From: Stenotrophomonas sp. YIM B06876 | Lineage (GTDB): Bacteria > Pseudomonadota > Gammaproteobacteria > Xanthomonadales > Xanthomonadaceae | Assembly: GCF_030711595.1 (NCBI RefSeq) | Contig: NZ_JAUJUJ010000029.1 | Span: 1,231-38,374, forward strand | Direction of reading: 5' to 3' | Length of the DNA: 37,144 nt | In this document: positions 7,600 through 18,548 of the stretch, in pieces | Layout of the letters: every line of letters starts with the position of its first letter | How positions within the stretch are numbered: the stretch's first letter is position 1 | The notes under the pieces: model-generated | Told to the model about the DNA's origin: nothing | What the model saw: only the letters and a program-made list of their open reading frames with translations | Database searches by the model: none | Position numbers and translations under genes: made by a program

Positions 7600-9080
7600 G
7601 CCGGTCGATGCCGCTGTCGCAGCTGCTGCCGGAGCTGGCCCTGGCGCACGATCCGCAGATCAGCGGGCTGGTGCTGGACAGTCGCGCCGTGCGCCCGGGC
7701 GATGCGTTTGTCGCCATCGCCGGTTTCGGCGCCCACGGCCTGGGCTTTGTCGAACAGGCAAAAGCGGCCGGTGCCAGCGTGATCCTGTTCGAGCCGCCGG
7801 CGCCTGCCGAATTGCCGGCGCCGGCCGACGCTATCGCGGTGCCGGGCCTGCGCGCGCGCATGGGGGCGATGGCCGACCAGTTCCACGGCCAGCCGTCGCG
7901 GGCCATGACGATGGTGGGCGTGACCGGTACCAACGGCAAGACTTCCACCGTGCAGCTGCTGGCCCAGGCGTGGCAGTTGCTGGGGATCAGCAGTGGCAGC
8001 ATCGGCACCTTGGGGGTCGGGCTGTATGGACAGGTGCAGCCCACCGGTTTCACCACGCCGCTGGTGCTGCAGATGCATGAAGTGCTGGCGCAGCTGCGCG
8101 ATGGCGGCGCACAGGCGGTGGCGATGGAAGTCAGTTCGCATGCGCTGGACCAGGGCCGCGTGGATGCCGTGCACTTCGATGTGGCGGTGTTCACCAATCT
8201 GACCCGCGACCATCTGGACTACCACGGCGACATGGCCGGTTACGGCGCCGCCAAAGCCAGGCTGTTCCAGCGCGACGGCCTCACGGCCGCGGTGCTCAAT
8301 CTGGACGATGCCTTCGGGCGCGAGCTGCTCGCCACCTTGGCCCCGGCGGTGCAGGCCATCGGCCTGAGTTCGACCGGGCAGGCGGGCGCCAGCGTGCGCG
8401 CCGGGAACCTGCTGCTGGACGGGCAGGGCATCGGCTTCGATCTGCTGATCGAGGACACGCGCCACGCCGTGCGTTCGCCGCTGCTGGGCCGCTTCAACGT
8501 CGACAACCTGCTGGCGGTGGCCGGTGCGCTGCATGCGCTCGGTCAGCCGGCAGCGACCATTGCCGGGGTGCTGGGCCGGTTGCAGCCGATCCGCGGCCGC
8601 ATGAACCGGCTTGGTGGCCAGGGCGAGCCCGTTGTGGTGATCGACTATGCCCATACCCCCGATGCGCTGGAGCAGGCGCTGCGCAGCCTGCACGGCCATC
8701 GCGCCGCCCGCCTGCTGTGCGTGTTCGGCTGCGGGGGCGAACGCGACCGCGGCAAGCGCCCGCAGATGGCGGCCATTGCCGAACGGCACGCCGACGTGGT
8801 GTTCGTCACCGACGACAACCCGCGTGGCGAAAACGGTGACCTGATCGTGGCCGACATCATGGCCGGCTTTGCCGATCCGGCGCAGGTGCACGTGCAGCGC
8901 GACCGCGCGCGCGCCATCGGCGCGGCGATCGCGCAGGCCCGGCCTGGCGACATCGTGCTGGTCGCCGGCAAGGGCCACGAGCCGTACCAGGAGATTGCCG
9001 GCATCCAGCACCCGTTCGATGACACCGACGTGGCCGCGCGTGCGTTGCAGGCACGTAGGGCCGCAGGAGAACAGCCATGA
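7596..9080 (+). CDS. murE: UDP-MurNAc-L-Ala-D-Glu:meso-diaminopimelate ligase MurE
   Basis: MurE adds the third residue of the peptidoglycan stem peptide with ATP in the cytoplasm. The 494-aa product has the ATP-binding motif [12 protein letters not shown] (Lys115), [11 protein letters not shown], and the DNPR motif at residues 407-410. DNPR is the signature for meso-diaminopimelate as substrate, as expected for a Gram-negative. The ATG at 7596 overlaps the ftsI stop (ATGA). The frame is open upstream to 7440, but that part lies in ftsI and is not MurE-like. The 3' end overlaps murF by four bases. Confidence 0.97.
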   Translation: MSRSMPLSQLLPELALAHDPQISGLVLDSRAVRPGDAFVAIAGFGAHGLGFVEQAKAAGASVILFEPPAPAELPAPADAIAVPGLRARMGAMADQFHGQPSRAMTMVGVTGTNGKTSTVQLLAQAWQLLGISSGSIGTLGVGLYGQVQPTGFTTPLVLQMHEVLAQLRDGGAQAVAMEVSSHALDQGRVDAVHFDVAVFTNLTRDHLDYHGDMAGYGAAKARLFQRDGLTAAVLNLDDAFGRELLATLAPAVQAIGLSSTGQAGASVRAGNLLLDGQGIGFDLLIEDTRHAVRSPLLGRFNVDNLLAVAGALHALGQPAATIAGVLGRLQPIRGRMNRLGGQGEPVVVIDYAHTPDALEQALRSLHGHRAARLLCVFGCGGERDRGKRPQMAAIAERHADVVFVTDDNPRGENGDLIVADIMAGFADPAQVHVQRDRARAIGAAIAQARPGDIVLVAGKGHEPYQEIAGIQHPFDDTDVAARALQARRAAGEQP

Positions 9081-10471
9081 AGCGTACGCCGTTGTCGCTG
9101 ATCGCGCACTGGGCCGGCGGTGAGGTCCATGGCGAGGATGTCAGCGTCGATGCCATCGGCACCGACACCCGCGTACTGGCGCCGGGCAGCCTGTACGTGG
9201 CGTTGCGCGGCGAACGGTTCGACGGCCATGATTTCGTCGCCGACGCCATCGCACGCGGCGCCGATGCGCTGCTGGTGGAGGTGTTGCAGGACACCGCACT
9301 GCCGCAGATCGTGGTGGCCAGTGCCGAGCTGGCGCTGGCCCGTATCGCCGCGGGTATGCAGCGCGACCGCGCCACCCGGGTTTTCGCCATCACCGGCAGC
9401 AATGGCAAGACCAGTGTCAAGGCGCTGCTGCTGGCGATTCTGCAGCACGCGGTGGCGGCGCAAGGCGGCCAGGTCTATGCCACCCCGGGCAACCGTAACA
9501 ACGAGATCGGCCTGCCGCTGGCCGTGATCGACGCCCCCGAAGATGCCGATTACGCCATCTACGAAATGGGCGCCGGCAAGCCCGGCGATATCGCCTACCT
9601 GACCGGGATTGTCCGCCCGCACCATGCGCTGGTGAACAACGTGGCCGCCGCGCACCTGGAGCGGATGGGCAGTTTGCTGGGGGTGGCGATCACCAAGGGC
9701 GCGATCTATGCCGCGCTGCCCGGCGACGGGGTGGCCGTGATCAATGCCGACGATGCGTTCGGGCTGTGGTTCGAGCAGCACTTCATCGGCGCACCGGCCC
9801 GTTGCCGGCCGCTGCGCTTCGGGCTGGAGCATACGGCCGACGTGCGGGCGCTGCAGATCGTGGCCGACGCGCAGGGTTCGCGTTTCGTGCTGGCCACGCC
9901 CGCCGGCGAGGCCGCGGTGCAGCTGCAGCTGCCGGGCCGGCACAACATCCTCAATGCGCTGGCGGCCGCTTCGCTGGCGCTGGGCGCCGGAATCGGGCTG
10001 TTGCAGGTAGCCGAAGGTCTGGCCCGGGCGCGGCCGGTGGCCGGTCGCCAGGTGGCATATACGCTGGCCAATGGCGCGGTGCTGGTGGATGACAGCTACA
10101 ACGCCAATCCCGGTTCGCTGGCGGCGGCAATCGAGGCGCTGGCCGCCAGCCCGGAGCAGGGCTGGCTGGTGCTGGGGGATATGCGCGAACTGGGGGTGGA
10201 TGCCGGGCCGCTGCATGCGCAGGCCGGCCGCAGCGCCCGCGAGGCGGGGCTGAAACGCCTGTACACGCTGGGCGAACTCAGTGCCGCCGCTTCGACCGCG
10301 TTCGGCGAGGGCGGCCGCCATTTCGACAGCCACCAGGCGCTGGCACAGGTGCTGGCTGCTGAACTTCATGCTGGTGTGCGATGCCTGGTCAAGGGCTCGC
10401 GCGGCAGCGCCATGGACAAGATTGTGAGCGCGCTGTTGGCGCGCGGCGAGGAGCCACCCCATGTTGCTTGA
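9077..10471 (+). CDS. murF: UDP-MurNAc-tripeptide:D-Ala-D-Ala ligase MurF
   Basis: MurF adds the D-Ala-D-Ala dipeptide to complete the UDP-MurNAc-pentapeptide. The 464-aa protein has the Mur-ligase N-terminal motif [20 protein letters not shown], the P-loop [13 protein letters not shown] (Lys111), the motif [13 protein letters not shown] that is typical of Mur[12 protein letters not shown], and the C-terminal [10 protein letters not shown] and LGDMRELG. Its substrate dipeptide is made by Ddl, encoded in the same cluster. It overlaps murE by four bases and mraY by eleven. Confidence 0.97.
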   Translation: MKRTPLSLIAHWAGGEVHGEDVSVDAIGTDTRVLAPGSLYVALRGERFDGHDFVADAIARGADALLVEVLQDTALPQIVVASAELALARIAAGMQRDRATRVFAITGSNGKTSVKALLLAILQHAVAAQGGQVYATPGNRNNEIGLPLAVIDAPEDADYAIYEMGAGKPGDIAYLTGIVRPHHALVNNVAAAHLERMGSLLGVAITKGAIYAALPGDGVAVINADDAFGLWFEQHFIGAPARCRPLRFGLEHTADVRALQIVADAQGSRFVLATPAGEAAVQLQLPGRHNILNALAAASLALGAGIGLLQVAEGLARARPVAGRQVAYTLANGAVLVDDSYNANPGSLAAAIEALAASPEQGWLVLGDMRELGVDAGPLHAQAGRSAREAGLKRLYTLGELSAAASTAFGEGGRHFDSHQALAQVLAAELHAGVRCLVKGSRGSAMDKIVSALLARGEEPPHVA

Positions 10472-11546
10472 ACTGAGCCGTTGGTTGCAGCAGCTGGAGA
10501 GCCTGTTCGGGCTGTTCGGCTATCTCACCTTCCGCGGCATCCTTGCGGCGTTGACGTCGCTGTTCCTGTCGCTGTGGCTGGGCCCGGCGGCAATCCGCCG
10601 GCTCGGCCAGCTCAAGGGCGGCCAGCCGATCCGCACGGATGGTCCGCAGTCGCACTTCTCCAAGGCCGGTACGCCGACCATGGGTGGCGGCCTGATCCTG
10701 ACCACGGTGCTGCTGTCGGTGCTGATGTGGGGCGACCTGCGCAACCGCTATGTGTGGCTGGTGCTGGCGGTGATGGTGTGCTTCGGCGCGATCGGCTGGT
10801 ATGACGACTGGCTGAAGATCGTGCGCCGCGACCCGAACGGGTTGAAGTCGCGCTGGAAATACCTGCTGCAGTCGATCTTCGGCCTGGCCGCCGGCCTGTT
10901 CCTGTTCTACACCGCCGATGTGCCGGCCGCGTTGACCTTCTACATTCCGATGTTCAAGGCGGTCGCGCTGCCGCTGGCCGGCGTCAGCTTCGTGGTCATC
11001 GCCTACCTGTGGATTGTCGGCTTCTCCAACGCGGTCAACCTGACCGATGGCCTGGACGGGCTGGCGATCATGCCCACCGTGCTGGTGGCCTGCGCGCTGG
11101 GCGTGTTCGCCTATGCCTCGGGCAACGCGGTGTTTTCCAGCTACCTGCAGATCCCGCAGATTCCCGGGGCCGGGGAGCTGGTGATCATCTGCGCCGCAAT
11201 TGCCGGAGCCGGGTTGGGCTTTCTGTGGTTCAACACCTATCCGGCGATGGTGTTCATGGGCGATATCGGCGCGCTGGCGCTGGGCGCGGTGCTGGGCACC
11301 ATCGCGGTGATCGTGCGCCAGGAGCTGGTGCTGGTGATCATGGGCGGCGTGTTCGTGATCGAGACGCTGTCGGTGATGATCCAGGTGGCCAGCTTCAAGC
11401 TGACCGGCAAGCGCGTGTTCCGCATGGCGCCCATCCACCACCACTTCGAACTGAAGGGCTGGCCGGAACCGCGGGTGATCGTGCGCTTCTGGATCATCTC
11501 GGTGGTCCTGGTGCTGGTCGGACTGGCGACGTTGAAGGTGCGCTGA
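10461..11546 (+). CDS. mraY: Phospho-MurNAc-pentapeptide transferase MraY
   Basis: MraY transfers phospho-MurNAc-pentapeptide to undecaprenyl phosphate, giving lipid I on the inner face of the membrane. The 361-aa protein is strongly hydrophobic with about ten transmembrane segments. It carries the family motifs [10 protein letters not shown], the Asp pair in [32 protein letters not shown] and [13 protein letters not shown]. The start ATG lies inside the end of murF (11-bp overlap), and the stop shares one base with the ftsW start (TGATG). Confidence 0.97.
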   Translation: MLLELSRWLQQLESLFGLFGYLTFRGILAALTSLFLSLWLGPAAIRRLGQLKGGQPIRTDGPQSHFSKAGTPTMGGGLILTTVLLSVLMWGDLRNRYVWLVLAVMVCFGAIGWYDDWLKIVRRDPNGLKSRWKYLLQSIFGLAAGLFLFYTADVPAALTFYIPMFKAVALPLAGVSFVVIAYLWIVGFSNAVNLTDGLDGLAIMPTVLVACALGVFAYASGNAVFSSYLQIPQIPGAGELVIICAAIAGAGLGFLWFNTYPAMVFMGDIGALALGAVLGTIAVIVRQELVLVIMGGVFVIETLSVMIQVASFKLTGKRVFRMAPIHHHFELKGWPEPRVIVRFWIISVVLVLVGLATLKVR

Positions 11547-12856
11547 TGAACGACTTCTCGCGCCAGGCAACCCGCCTCGAAGCCATCGGTGGCCACTACG
11601 ACAAGTGGCTGCTGGGCGCCGCCATGGCACTGGCTTCGCTCGGGGTGGTGATGGTGGCTTCCAGCTCCATCGCACTGACGCAGAATCCCTTCCATTACCT
11701 CACCCGCCATCTGGTCTTCCTCGCCATCGGTGTGGGACTGGCGGCAGTGGCCATGCGCATCGAACTGCGCGATCTGGAAAAGCACAACCAGACGCTGTTG
11801 CTGGGCTGTTTCGCGCTGCTGGTGGTGGTGTTCGTCCCCGGCCTGGGCAGCAGCGTCAACGGCGCCCGCCGCTGGATCAACCTGGGGGTTTCCAAGTTCC
11901 AGACCGTGGAAGCGGTCAAGGTGCTCTACATCGTCTGGCTGTCGAGCTACCTGGTGCGTTTCCGTGACGAGGTCAACGCCACCTGGCCGGCAATGCTCAA
12001 GCCGCTGGGCGTGGCCGGGGGACTGGTGCTGCTGCTGCTGCTGCAACCCGACTTCGGTTCGTCCACGCTGCTGCTGGCGATCACCGCCGGCATGCTGGTG
12101 CTGGGCGGGGTCAATCTGCCGCGGATGGCGACGCCGGTGCTGGCGGGAATCGGCGGCATGGCGATGCTGGCGATCTTCGAGCCGTACCGCATGCGCCGCA
12201 TCACCTCGTTCTGGGACCCGTGGGCCGACCAGCTGGGCTCCGGCTACCAGCTCAGCAACGCGCTGATGGCCATCGGCCGTGGCGAGTGGACCGGCGTCGG
12301 GCTGGGCGCTTCAATCCAGAAACTGAACTACCTGCCTGAAGCGCATACCGATTTCATCTTCTCGGTGATCGCCGAGGAACTGGGGTTTGTCGGAGTGTGT
12401 CTGGTGCTGGCGCTGTACGCGCTGCTGGTGGGGCGCGCGCTGTGGCTGGGCGTGCGCTGCGTGGAAATGAAGCGCCACTTCTCCGGCTATATCGCGTTCG
12501 GCATCGGCCTGTGGATCAGCCTGCAGAGCTTTGTCTCGGTCGGCGTGAACCTGGGCATCCTGCCGACCAAGGGCCTGACTTTGCCGTTGATCTCCTCCGG
12601 CGGTTCCAGCGTGATGGTGACCTGCGTGGCGATGGGACTGCTGCTGCGCGTGTCCTACGAATACGACCGCGCGGTGCGCCGCCAGGCGGTGCGCGCGGAC
12701 TTTGATGCCGCCGTGCCGGTGGAAGCAGGCGCCCCGATCGACGCCCCTGCGCCGGCACCCGCCGCCGCGATGGCCGCGGCGCTGCCGGAGGGCGCGGCAC
12801 GCGGTACCAGCCGCATGCAGTCGCGGGTTGAGCCGACGTTCGGGAGGTTGGCATGA
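11546..12856 (+). CDS. ftsW: Septal peptidoglycan glycosyltransferase FtsW
   Basis: FtsW is the SEDS-family polymerase that extends septal glycan from lipid II and works with FtsI. The 436-aa protein has about ten membrane helices. SEDS motifs include [61 protein letters not shown] and [20 protein letters not shown]. The start at 11546 follows the TGATG junction with mraY; the longer upstream frame lies inside mraY. The last 55 or so residues form an Ala/Pro-rich cytoplasmic tail of low complexity. The end overlaps murG (ATGA). Confidence 0.96.
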   Translation: MNDFSRQATRLEAIGGHYDKWLLGAAMALASLGVVMVASSSIALTQNPFHYLTRHLVFLAIGVGLAAVAMRIELRDLEKHNQTLLLGCFALLVVVFVPGLGSSVNGARRWINLGVSKFQTVEAVKVLYIVWLSSYLVRFRDEVNATWPAMLKPLGVAGGLVLLLLLQPDFGSSTLLLAITAGMLVLGGVNLPRMATPVLAGIGGMAMLAIFEPYRMRRITSFWDPWADQLGSGYQLSNALMAIGRGEWTGVGLGASIQKLNYLPEAHTDFIFSVIAEELGFVGVCLVLALYALLVGRALWLGVRCVEMKRHFSGYIAFGIGLWISLQSFVSVGVNLGILPTKGLTLPLISSGGSSVMVTCVAMGLLLRVSYEYDRAVRRQAVRADFDAAVPVEAGAPIDAPAPAPAAAMAAALPEGAARGTSRMQSRVEPTFGRLA

Positions 12857-13947
12857 GCACCCCTCACGCCGCTGAAGGTCCGCGTCCGGTGATGATCCTG
12901 GCCGGCGGTACCGGTGGCCATATTTTCCCGGCATTGGCGGTGGCAAAAGTACTGCGCGCGCGCGGTGTGGCCGTGACCTGGATGGGCGCGGCCGGCGCGA
13001 TGGAAACCCGGCTGGTGCCGCAACACGATATTCCGCTCGATACGCTGGCCATCGGCGGGTTGCGCGGCAAGGGCAAGCTGGCCCTGCTGGGCGCGCCGGT
13101 GCGGGTGCTGCGGGCAATCCGCAGTGCCGGGTTGCTGATGCGCGCGCGCAATCCGCGTGCCGTGATCGCCTTCGGCGGCTTTGCGTCCGGGCCGGGCGGC
13201 ATTGCCGCGCGCCTGCACCGCCTGCCGTTGCTGGTACACGAACAGAACCGGGCACCCGGCCTGACCAACCGCGTCCTGGCGCGTTTCGCGCGACGCCTGC
13301 TGACCGGCTTCCCGGGCAGCTTCAGCGAACGCGAAGAAGCGGTGGGCAACCCGGTACGCAGCGAAATTGCCGCGGTGACCGCGCCGGCCGGGCGTCTGGC
13401 CGGCCGCAACGGTCCGCTGCGGCTGCTGGTGCTCGGTGGCAGCCAGGGCGCGCGGGTACTGAACAACGCCGTGCCCGGGGCCATCGCGGCGTTGGCCGGC
13501 AGCATGCCCATCGACGTCTGGCACCAGTGCGGCGAGAAGCTGCACGGCGAAGCGGTGCAGGCCTATCGCGACGCCGGCGTCGAAGGTCGCATCGATGCCT
13601 TTATCGCCGACATGGCCGCAGCCTACGCCTGGGCCGACCTGGTGGTGTGCCGCGCCGGCGCCTCCACCCTGGCCGAGCTGTGCGCGGCGGGCGTGGGCGG
13701 CGTACTGGTGCCGTTCGCCGCGGCGGTCGACGACCACCAGACCCGCAATGCCGAATACCTGGTCGAGCGTGGCGCCGCCGTGCTGCTGAAGCAGGACGAC
13801 GCGCTGGCCGCCAACCTGCAGGGCGTGTTGCGCGACCTGGGGAACCACGCCGACCGGCGCCTGCAGATGGCGCAAGCCGCGCGGGCGCTGGCCAAGGTCG
13901 ATGCGGCCGAACGCATCGCCGACATCATTCTTGAGGAAGCCGTATGA
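12853..13947 (+). CDS. murG: Lipid I GlcNAc transferase MurG
   Basis: MurG adds GlcNAc from UDP-GlcNAc to lipid I, forming lipid II at the cytoplasmic membrane face. The 364-aa GT-B enzyme shows the N-terminal G-loop [16 protein letters not shown], the second G-loop [37 protein letters not shown], and the donor-site motif [15 protein letters not shown]. All are in the usual order and length is normal. It overlaps ftsW by four bases. It is followed not directly by murC but by a 16-codon ORF that overlaps its stop. Confidence 0.97.
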   Translation: MSTPHAAEGPRPVMILAGGTGGHIFPALAVAKVLRARGVAVTWMGAAGAMETRLVPQHDIPLDTLAIGGLRGKGKLALLGAPVRVLRAIRSAGLLMRARNPRAVIAFGGFASGPGGIAARLHRLPLLVHEQNRAPGLTNRVLARFARRLLTGFPGSFSEREEAVGNPVRSEIAAVTAPAGRLAGRNGPLRLLVLGGSQGARVLNNAVPGAIAALAGSMPIDVWHQCGEKLHGEAVQAYRDAGVEGRIDAFIADMAAAYAWADLVVCRAGASTLAELCAAGVGGVLVPFAAAVDDHQTRNAEYLVERGAAVLLKQDDALAANLQGVLRDLGNHADRRLQMAQAARALAKVDAAERIADIILEEAV

Positions 13948-13994
13948 ACAGTGCATCGCGCCAGTGCGCCTGCCGCACCCGGGGTCGCGCATGA
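13944..13994 (+). CDS. 16-codon ORF bridging murG and murC
   Basis: A tiny ORF ([16 protein letters not shown], then TGA) starts in an ATGA overlap with the murG stop and ends in another ATGA overlap with the murC start. It therefore fills exactly the only non-overlapping junction between mraZ and ftsA. It lies in a different frame from both neighbours. The peptide has two Cys and four Arg and no recognisable domain. It may serve only to pass ribosomes from murG to murC by termination-reinitiation; whether the peptide itself has a role is unknown. Confidence 0.4.
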   Translation: MNSASRQCACRTRGRA

Positions 13995-15427
13995 TCCGCC
14001 GCCTGCATGACACCACCGACCTGGTCCGCGCGTTCCCGCGCGTGCATTTCGTCGGGATCGGCGGCACCGGCATGAGTGGCATTGCCGAAGTGATGCTGAC
14101 CCTGGGCTATGACGTCTCCGGGTCGGACAATGCCGACAATGCCGCCACCCGCCGCCTGGCGCGGCTGGGTGCGCGGGTGATGCGTGGCCACTCCGCCGCC
14201 AACGTGCTCGGCACCGACTGCGTGGTCGTGTCCAGCGCGATCCGCGAAGACAATCCCGAGCTGATGGAAGCGCGCAGCCAGCGCATTCCGATCATGCCGC
14301 GCGCGGCGATGCTGGCCGAACTGATGCGCTTCCGCCGCGGCATCGCCGTGGCCGGAACCCATGGCAAGACCACCACCACCTCGCTGACCGCCGCGGTGCT
14401 GAGCGAGGGCGGGCTGGATCCGACCTTCGTCATCGGCGGCCAGCTGCTGGCCGCCGGCGCCAACGCCAAGCTGGGTGGCGGGCAGTGGCTGGTGGCCGAG
14501 GCCGATGAGAGCGATGGCAGCTTCCTGCGGCTGAATCCGCTGGTGGCGGTGATCACCAATATCGATTCGGATCACCTGGAAAACTACGGCAACGATTTTG
14601 CGCGGGTGCAGGCGGCGTTTGCCGAGTTCCTGCAGCGGCTGCCGTTCTACGGGCTGGCGATACTGTGCATCGACGATCCGGAAGTGGCTGCGCTGGCGGC
14701 GCAGACCCCGCGCCATGTCATGAGCTACGGCTTGGGCAGCCATGCCGACGTGCGCGCCGAGGACGTGGTGCAGGAAGGTGCGCGCATGCATTTCACCCTG
14801 CGTCTTCCCGAAGGCAGCAGCCACCCGGTGACGCTGGCGCTGCCAGGCAAACACAACGTGCTCAACGCGCTGGCCGCCGCGGCGGTGGGTTGGCAGCTGG
14901 GGGTGGCCCCGGAGGCGATTGCGCGCGCGCTGGAAGGTTTTGCCGGCATCGGCCGCCGCTTCAACGATCTGGGGATCGTCACCACCCGCAGCGGTGCCAG
15001 GGTGCGGCTGATCGACGATTACGGCCACCATCCGCGCGAGCTGGAGGCGGTGTTTGCCGCGGCCCGCGGCGGCTGGCCGGCGCAGCGCCTGGTGGTGGCG
15101 TTCCAGCCGCACCGTTACAGCCGTACCCGCGACCAGTTCGACGCGTTTGCCGCGGTGCTGTCGGAAGTCGACGCGCTGGTGCTGTGCGAGGTCTATCCGG
15201 CCGGTGAGGCGCCGATCCCGGGCGCGGACTCGCGCGCGCTGGCCCGTGCCATCCGGGCGCGGGGTCGCAGCGAGCCGGTGGTCGTGGGCCAGACCGCCGA
15301 GCTGTCCGCGGTGTTGCCCGATGTGCTGCAGGACGGCGATCTGCTGCTGCTGATGGGCGCCGGTGACATCGGCGCGGTGGCCCAGCTGATCGCCACCGAA
15401 GGATTCCAGGAGGCGACGGCCGAATGA
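13991..15427 (+). CDS. murC: UDP-MurNAc:L-alanine ligase MurC
   Basis: MurC adds the first stem-peptide residue, L-Ala, to UDP-MurNAc using ATP. The 478-aa product starts [20 protein letters not shown] and has the Rossmann motif [14 protein letters not shown], the P-loop [12 protein letters not shown] (Lys126), [21 protein letters not shown], and the C-terminal [12 protein letters not shown] and FQPHRYSRT. The frame is open 30 codons further upstream (to 13901), but that segment overlaps murG and lacks family similarity, so 13991 is chosen. It overlaps ddl by four bases. Confidence 0.96.
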   Translation: MIRRLHDTTDLVRAFPRVHFVGIGGTGMSGIAEVMLTLGYDVSGSDNADNAATRRLARLGARVMRGHSAANVLGTDCVVVSSAIREDNPELMEARSQRIPIMPRAAMLAELMRFRRGIAVAGTHGKTTTTSLTAAVLSEGGLDPTFVIGGQLLAAGANAKLGGGQWLVAEADESDGSFLRLNPLVAVITNIDSDHLENYGNDFARVQAAFAEFLQRLPFYGLAILCIDDPEVAALAAQTPRHVMSYGLGSHADVRAEDVVQEGARMHFTLRLPEGSSHPVTLALPGKHNVLNALAAAAVGWQLGVAPEAIARALEGFAGIGRRFNDLGIVTTRSGARVRLIDDYGHHPRELEAVFAAARGGWPAQRLVVAFQPHRYSRTRDQFDAFAAVLSEVDALVLCEVYPAGEAPIPGADSRALARAIRARGRSEPVVVGQTAELSAVLPDVLQDGDLLLLMGAGDIGAVAQLIATEGFQEATAE

Positions 15428-16392
15428 GCCCGCACGCCTTCCCGCCGCTGCGCACCACCGATCCGGCCGCGTTTGGCCGGGTCGCCGTGCTGCTGGGTGG
15501 AACCTCCAGCGAACGCGAAGTCTCGCTCGACTCCGGCCGCAACGTGCTGCAGGCGCTGCACGCGCGCGGCGTGGACGCGAGCGCGGTGGATGGCATCGCG
15601 GCGCTGGCGACGGGCCTGGCGGCAGGCCGCTTCGATCGCGTGTTCAACATCCTGCATGGCCACAATGGCGGCGGTGAGGACGGCATCGTGCAAGGCCTGA
15701 TGCAGGCCTTCGGGGTGCCGTACACCGGCTCGGACGTGCTCGGATCGGCATTGAGCATGGACAAGATCCGCACCAAGCAGGTGTGGCTGTCGCTGGGCTT
15801 GCCGACCCCGCGCTATGTGCGCCTGGCGGCGGGTGACGATGTCCATGCCGCCGCCGCGGTGCTCGGTCTGCCGGTGGTGGTCAAGCCGGCCAATGAAGGT
15901 TCCAGCGTCGGCATCAGCCGGGTGCTGGAACCGGCGCAGCTGGACGAGGCGGTGGCGCTGGCCACCCGCTATGACGGCCAGTTGCTGATGGAGCAGATGG
16001 TGATCGGCGACGAGCTGACGGTGGCCATCCTTGGCGATGTGGCGCTGCCGTCGATCCGCATCGTGCCCAGGGGCCAGTGGTACGACTACCACGCCAAATA
16101 CCAGGCCGAGGACACCCAGTACCTGTGTCCCGGGCTGGAAGGTGCGGACGAGATCGAGATCGGGCGCATTGCGCTGGCCGCGTTCCAGGCCGCCGGGTGC
16201 CGCGGTTGGGGACGGGTGGATGTGATGCGTGATCGCAGCAGTGGCCAGTTCCACCTGCTGGAAGTGAACACCGCGCCGGGGATGACCAGCCATTCGCTGG
16301 TGCCCAAGGCCGCACGTCAGGCCGGCATCGGTTTCGAGGAGCTGGTGTGGCGGGTACTGGAGCAGACACTGGCATGCGGGGCGGCGCGATGA
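15424..16392 (+). CDS. ddlB: D-alanine--D-alanine ligase
   Basis: Ddl joins two D-Ala molecules with ATP, supplying the substrate of MurF. The 322-aa ATP-grasp protein has [19 protein letters not shown] at the N-terminus, then [17 protein letters not shown] and [16 protein letters not shown]. Further on are [15 protein letters not shown], the motif YHAKYQ of the flexible active-site loop, and the Mg-binding [17 protein letters not shown]. The dcw-cluster location corresponds to ddlB of E. coli. ATGA overlaps join it to murC and ftsQ. Confidence 0.96.
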   Translation: MSPHAFPPLRTTDPAAFGRVAVLLGGTSSEREVSLDSGRNVLQALHARGVDASAVDGIAALATGLAAGRFDRVFNILHGHNGGGEDGIVQGLMQAFGVPYTGSDVLGSALSMDKIRTKQVWLSLGLPTPRYVRLAAGDDVHAAAAVLGLPVVVKPANEGSSVGISRVLEPAQLDEAVALATRYDGQLLMEQMVIGDELTVAILGDVALPSIRIVPRGQWYDYHAKYQAEDTQYLCPGLEGADEIEIGRIALAAFQAAGCRGWGRVDVMRDRSSGQFHLLEVNTAPGMTSHSLVPKAARQAGIGFEELVWRVLEQTLACGAAR

Positions 16393-17120
16393 ATGCCTTG
16401 CTGCGCATCCTTGCCTGGTTGCTGGCGATCGCGCTGGTCGCCTCGCCGCTGGTGGCGGTGCTCAACGGCTGGGTCGGCGCCGAGCGCTGGCCGCTGGCCA
16501 CGTTGCGGGTGAACGGCGAATTCAAGCGGGTTCCGGCCGAAGAACTGCAGCAGGTGGTGCTGCCGTATGCGCGCGCCGGTTACTTCGCGGTCAAGTTGCA
16601 GGATGCCCAGGACGCGGTGGAGAAGCTGCCGTGGATTGAAAGCGCCAAGGTGCGCAAGCAGTGGCCCGATGTGCTGGAAATCAGCGTGGTCGAGCACAAG
16701 CCGTTCGCCCGCTGGGGCAAGGATCGCCTGCTGTCCGAACAAGGCCATCTGTTCGCGATTCCGCACGGGCTGGAAGACGCGCCGTTGCCGCAGCTCGATG
16801 GTCCCGATTCGCAGACCGCCGAAGTGGTCGCGCTCTACAACGAATCGCGCGCGCTGTTCGCACCGGCCGGTGTCGATGTGCGCAGCGTGGTGATGGATGC
16901 GCGCGGCAGCTGGTCGCTGGCGCTGGACAACGGCATCGAGATCGTCATCGGTCGTGACGATGCCCGCTCACGGTTGTCGCGCTTTGTGCGGGTGTTGCCG
17001 CAGCTGGTCAGCCAGCAGGCCCCGATCGTGCGCGCCGATCTTCGCTACACCAACGGTTTCACGCTGAGCCGGGGTTCCCCGGCCGCCGTGGCGCCGAAGC
17101 AGACGCAGGACAGGACATGA
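16389..17120 (+). CDS. ftsQ: Cell division protein FtsQ
   Basis: FtsQ is a bitopic divisome scaffold that recruits FtsL and FtsB. The 243-aa product has an N-terminal transmembrane helix (about residues 5-27), followed by a POTRA domain beginning [19 protein letters not shown] and containing [23 protein letters not shown]. The FtsQ beta domain then follows, ending at [11 protein letters not shown]. The ATG at 16389 overlaps the ddl stop (ATGA). The frame is open further upstream inside ddl, but that part is not FtsQ-like. It overlaps ftsA by four bases. Confidence 0.95.
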   Translation: MNALLRILAWLLAIALVASPLVAVLNGWVGAERWPLATLRVNGEFKRVPAEELQQVVLPYARAGYFAVKLQDAQDAVEKLPWIESAKVRKQWPDVLEISVVEHKPFARWGKDRLLSEQGHLFAIPHGLEDAPLPQLDGPDSQTAEVVALYNESRALFAPAGVDVRSVVMDARGSWSLALDNGIEIVIGRDDARSRLSRFVRVLPQLVSQQAPIVRADLRYTNGFTLSRGSPAAVAPKQTQDRT

Positions 17121-18352
17121 ATCGCAAGGGTGACAAATCACTGATCGTCGGACTGGATATCGGCACCTCCAAGGTGGTGGCGCTGGTCGGCGAATATTCG
17201 CCGGGCAGCCCGATCGAGGTCATCGGCATCGGCTCGCACGAATCCCGCGGGCTCAAACGCGGCGTGGTGGTGGACATCGAATCGACGGTGCAGTCGATCC
17301 AGCGCGCGGTGGAAGAAGCCGAGCTGATGGCCGGCTGCGAGATCCGTTCGGTCTACGCCTCCATTTCCGGCAACCACGTGCAGTGCCGCAACTCGCAGGG
17401 CATCACCCCGATCCGCGAGGGCGAGGTGAGCTGGGGCGACCTGGACCGGGTGCTGGAAGCGGCCAAGGCCGTGGCCATTCCCGCCGACCAGCGGATCCTG
17501 CATGCGATCCCGCGCGAATACGTGCTCGATGACTCGCAGGAAGGCATCCGCAATCCGGTCGGCATGACCGGCGTGCGCCTGGAGGTGCACGCGCATCTGG
17601 TGGTGTGCGCGCAGTCGGCCGCCGCCAACATCAGCAAGTGCGTGCAGCGCTGCGGCCTGCAGGTGGACGATCTGGTGCTGTCCTCGCTGGCGTCCAGCGT
17701 GGCGGTGCTGACCGCCGACGAGCGCGAGCTGGGCGTGGTGCTGGTCGACATGGGCGCCGGCACCACCGACATCGCGGTGTTCGTGCAGGGCGCGATCTGC
17801 CATACCGCCTCGCTGCCGATCGCCGGCGACCACGTCACCAACGACATCGCGCACATGCTGCGCACGCCGACCCCGGAAGCCGAGCAGATCAAGGTGCGCT
17901 ACGCCTGCGCGCTGGCCCAGCTGGCCACCGCCGAGGAAAGCATCCAGGTGCCGTCGGTCGGCGACCGTCCGCCGCGTCGGATGCCGCGCCATTCGCTGGC
18001 GCAGGCGGTGCAGGGCCGTTACGAGGAGATTTTCGAGATGGTGCAGGCCGAACTGCGCCGCTCCGGTTTCGAGGAGCTGGTGCGGGCCGGCATGGTGCTG
18101 ACCGGCGGCGCCTCGAAGATGGAAGGCGTGGTCGAACTGGCCGAAGAAATGCTGCAGATGCCGGTGCGGGTGGGCATTCCGCAGCATGTCACCGGGCTGG
18201 GTGAAGTGGTCGGCAATCCGGTACATGCCACCGGCGTCGGTCTGCTGCTGATGGGCAGCCAGATCGAACATCCGCGGCGGCCATCGCTGCCGACCGGGCG
18301 CGCCGGCAGCATGTTCAAGAAGTTGAAAACCTGGTTCCGCGGTGAATTCTGA
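17117..18352 (+). CDS. ftsA: Cell division protein FtsA
   Basis: FtsA is an actin-like ATPase that tethers FtsZ polymers to the membrane. The 411-aa protein has the phosphate-1 motif VGLDIGTSKVVALVG, SHESRGLKRGVVVDIE, the phosphate-2 motif VVLVDMGAGTTDIAVF, and the adenosine motif VLTGGASKMEG. It ends in an amphipathic membrane-targeting helix (MFKKLKTWFRGEF). It is the last gene in the run of overlapping ORFs starting at mraZ; ftsZ follows after 196 bp. Confidence 0.97.
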   Translation: MNRKGDKSLIVGLDIGTSKVVALVGEYSPGSPIEVIGIGSHESRGLKRGVVVDIESTVQSIQRAVEEAELMAGCEIRSVYASISGNHVQCRNSQGITPIREGEVSWGDLDRVLEAAKAVAIPADQRILHAIPREYVLDDSQEGIRNPVGMTGVRLEVHAHLVVCAQSAAANISKCVQRCGLQVDDLVLSSLASSVAVLTADERELGVVLVDMGAGTTDIAVFVQGAICHTASLPIAGDHVTNDIAHMLRTPTPEAEQIKVRYACALAQLATAEESIQVPSVGDRPPRRMPRHSLAQAVQGRYEEIFEMVQAELRRSGFEELVRAGMVLTGGASKMEGVVELAEEMLQMPVRVGIPQHVTGLGEVVGNPVHATGVGLLLMGSQIEHPRRPSLPTGRAGSMFKKLKTWFRGEF

Positions 18353-18548
18353 GGGCGGTACCGGGGCAGGGCGGCAGGGCAAGACGAAGTGCAGTAAACG
18401 CGGTCATTGAGTCAGGCAACAACCACCGGTGACGGGCTGACGCTCCGAGCTGGAAAACCAACAACAACTCGCCGGTGCGGACGGACAGGGAAGGAGAACG
18501 GATCTCCCGAATGGACCAGCCAATCACGGCAATAGAGAGGACATGGAC
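18353..18548 (+). other. ftsA-ftsZ spacer (ftsZ leader)
   Basis: This is the first true spacer in the cluster. It ends in a purine-rich ribosome-binding segment (AGAGAGGAC at 18534-18542). I looked for a promoter and see only a weak TTGAGT (18407-18412) without a good -10 partner. An independent ftsZ promoter is likely from its location but is not demonstrated by the sequence. Confidence 0.4.
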
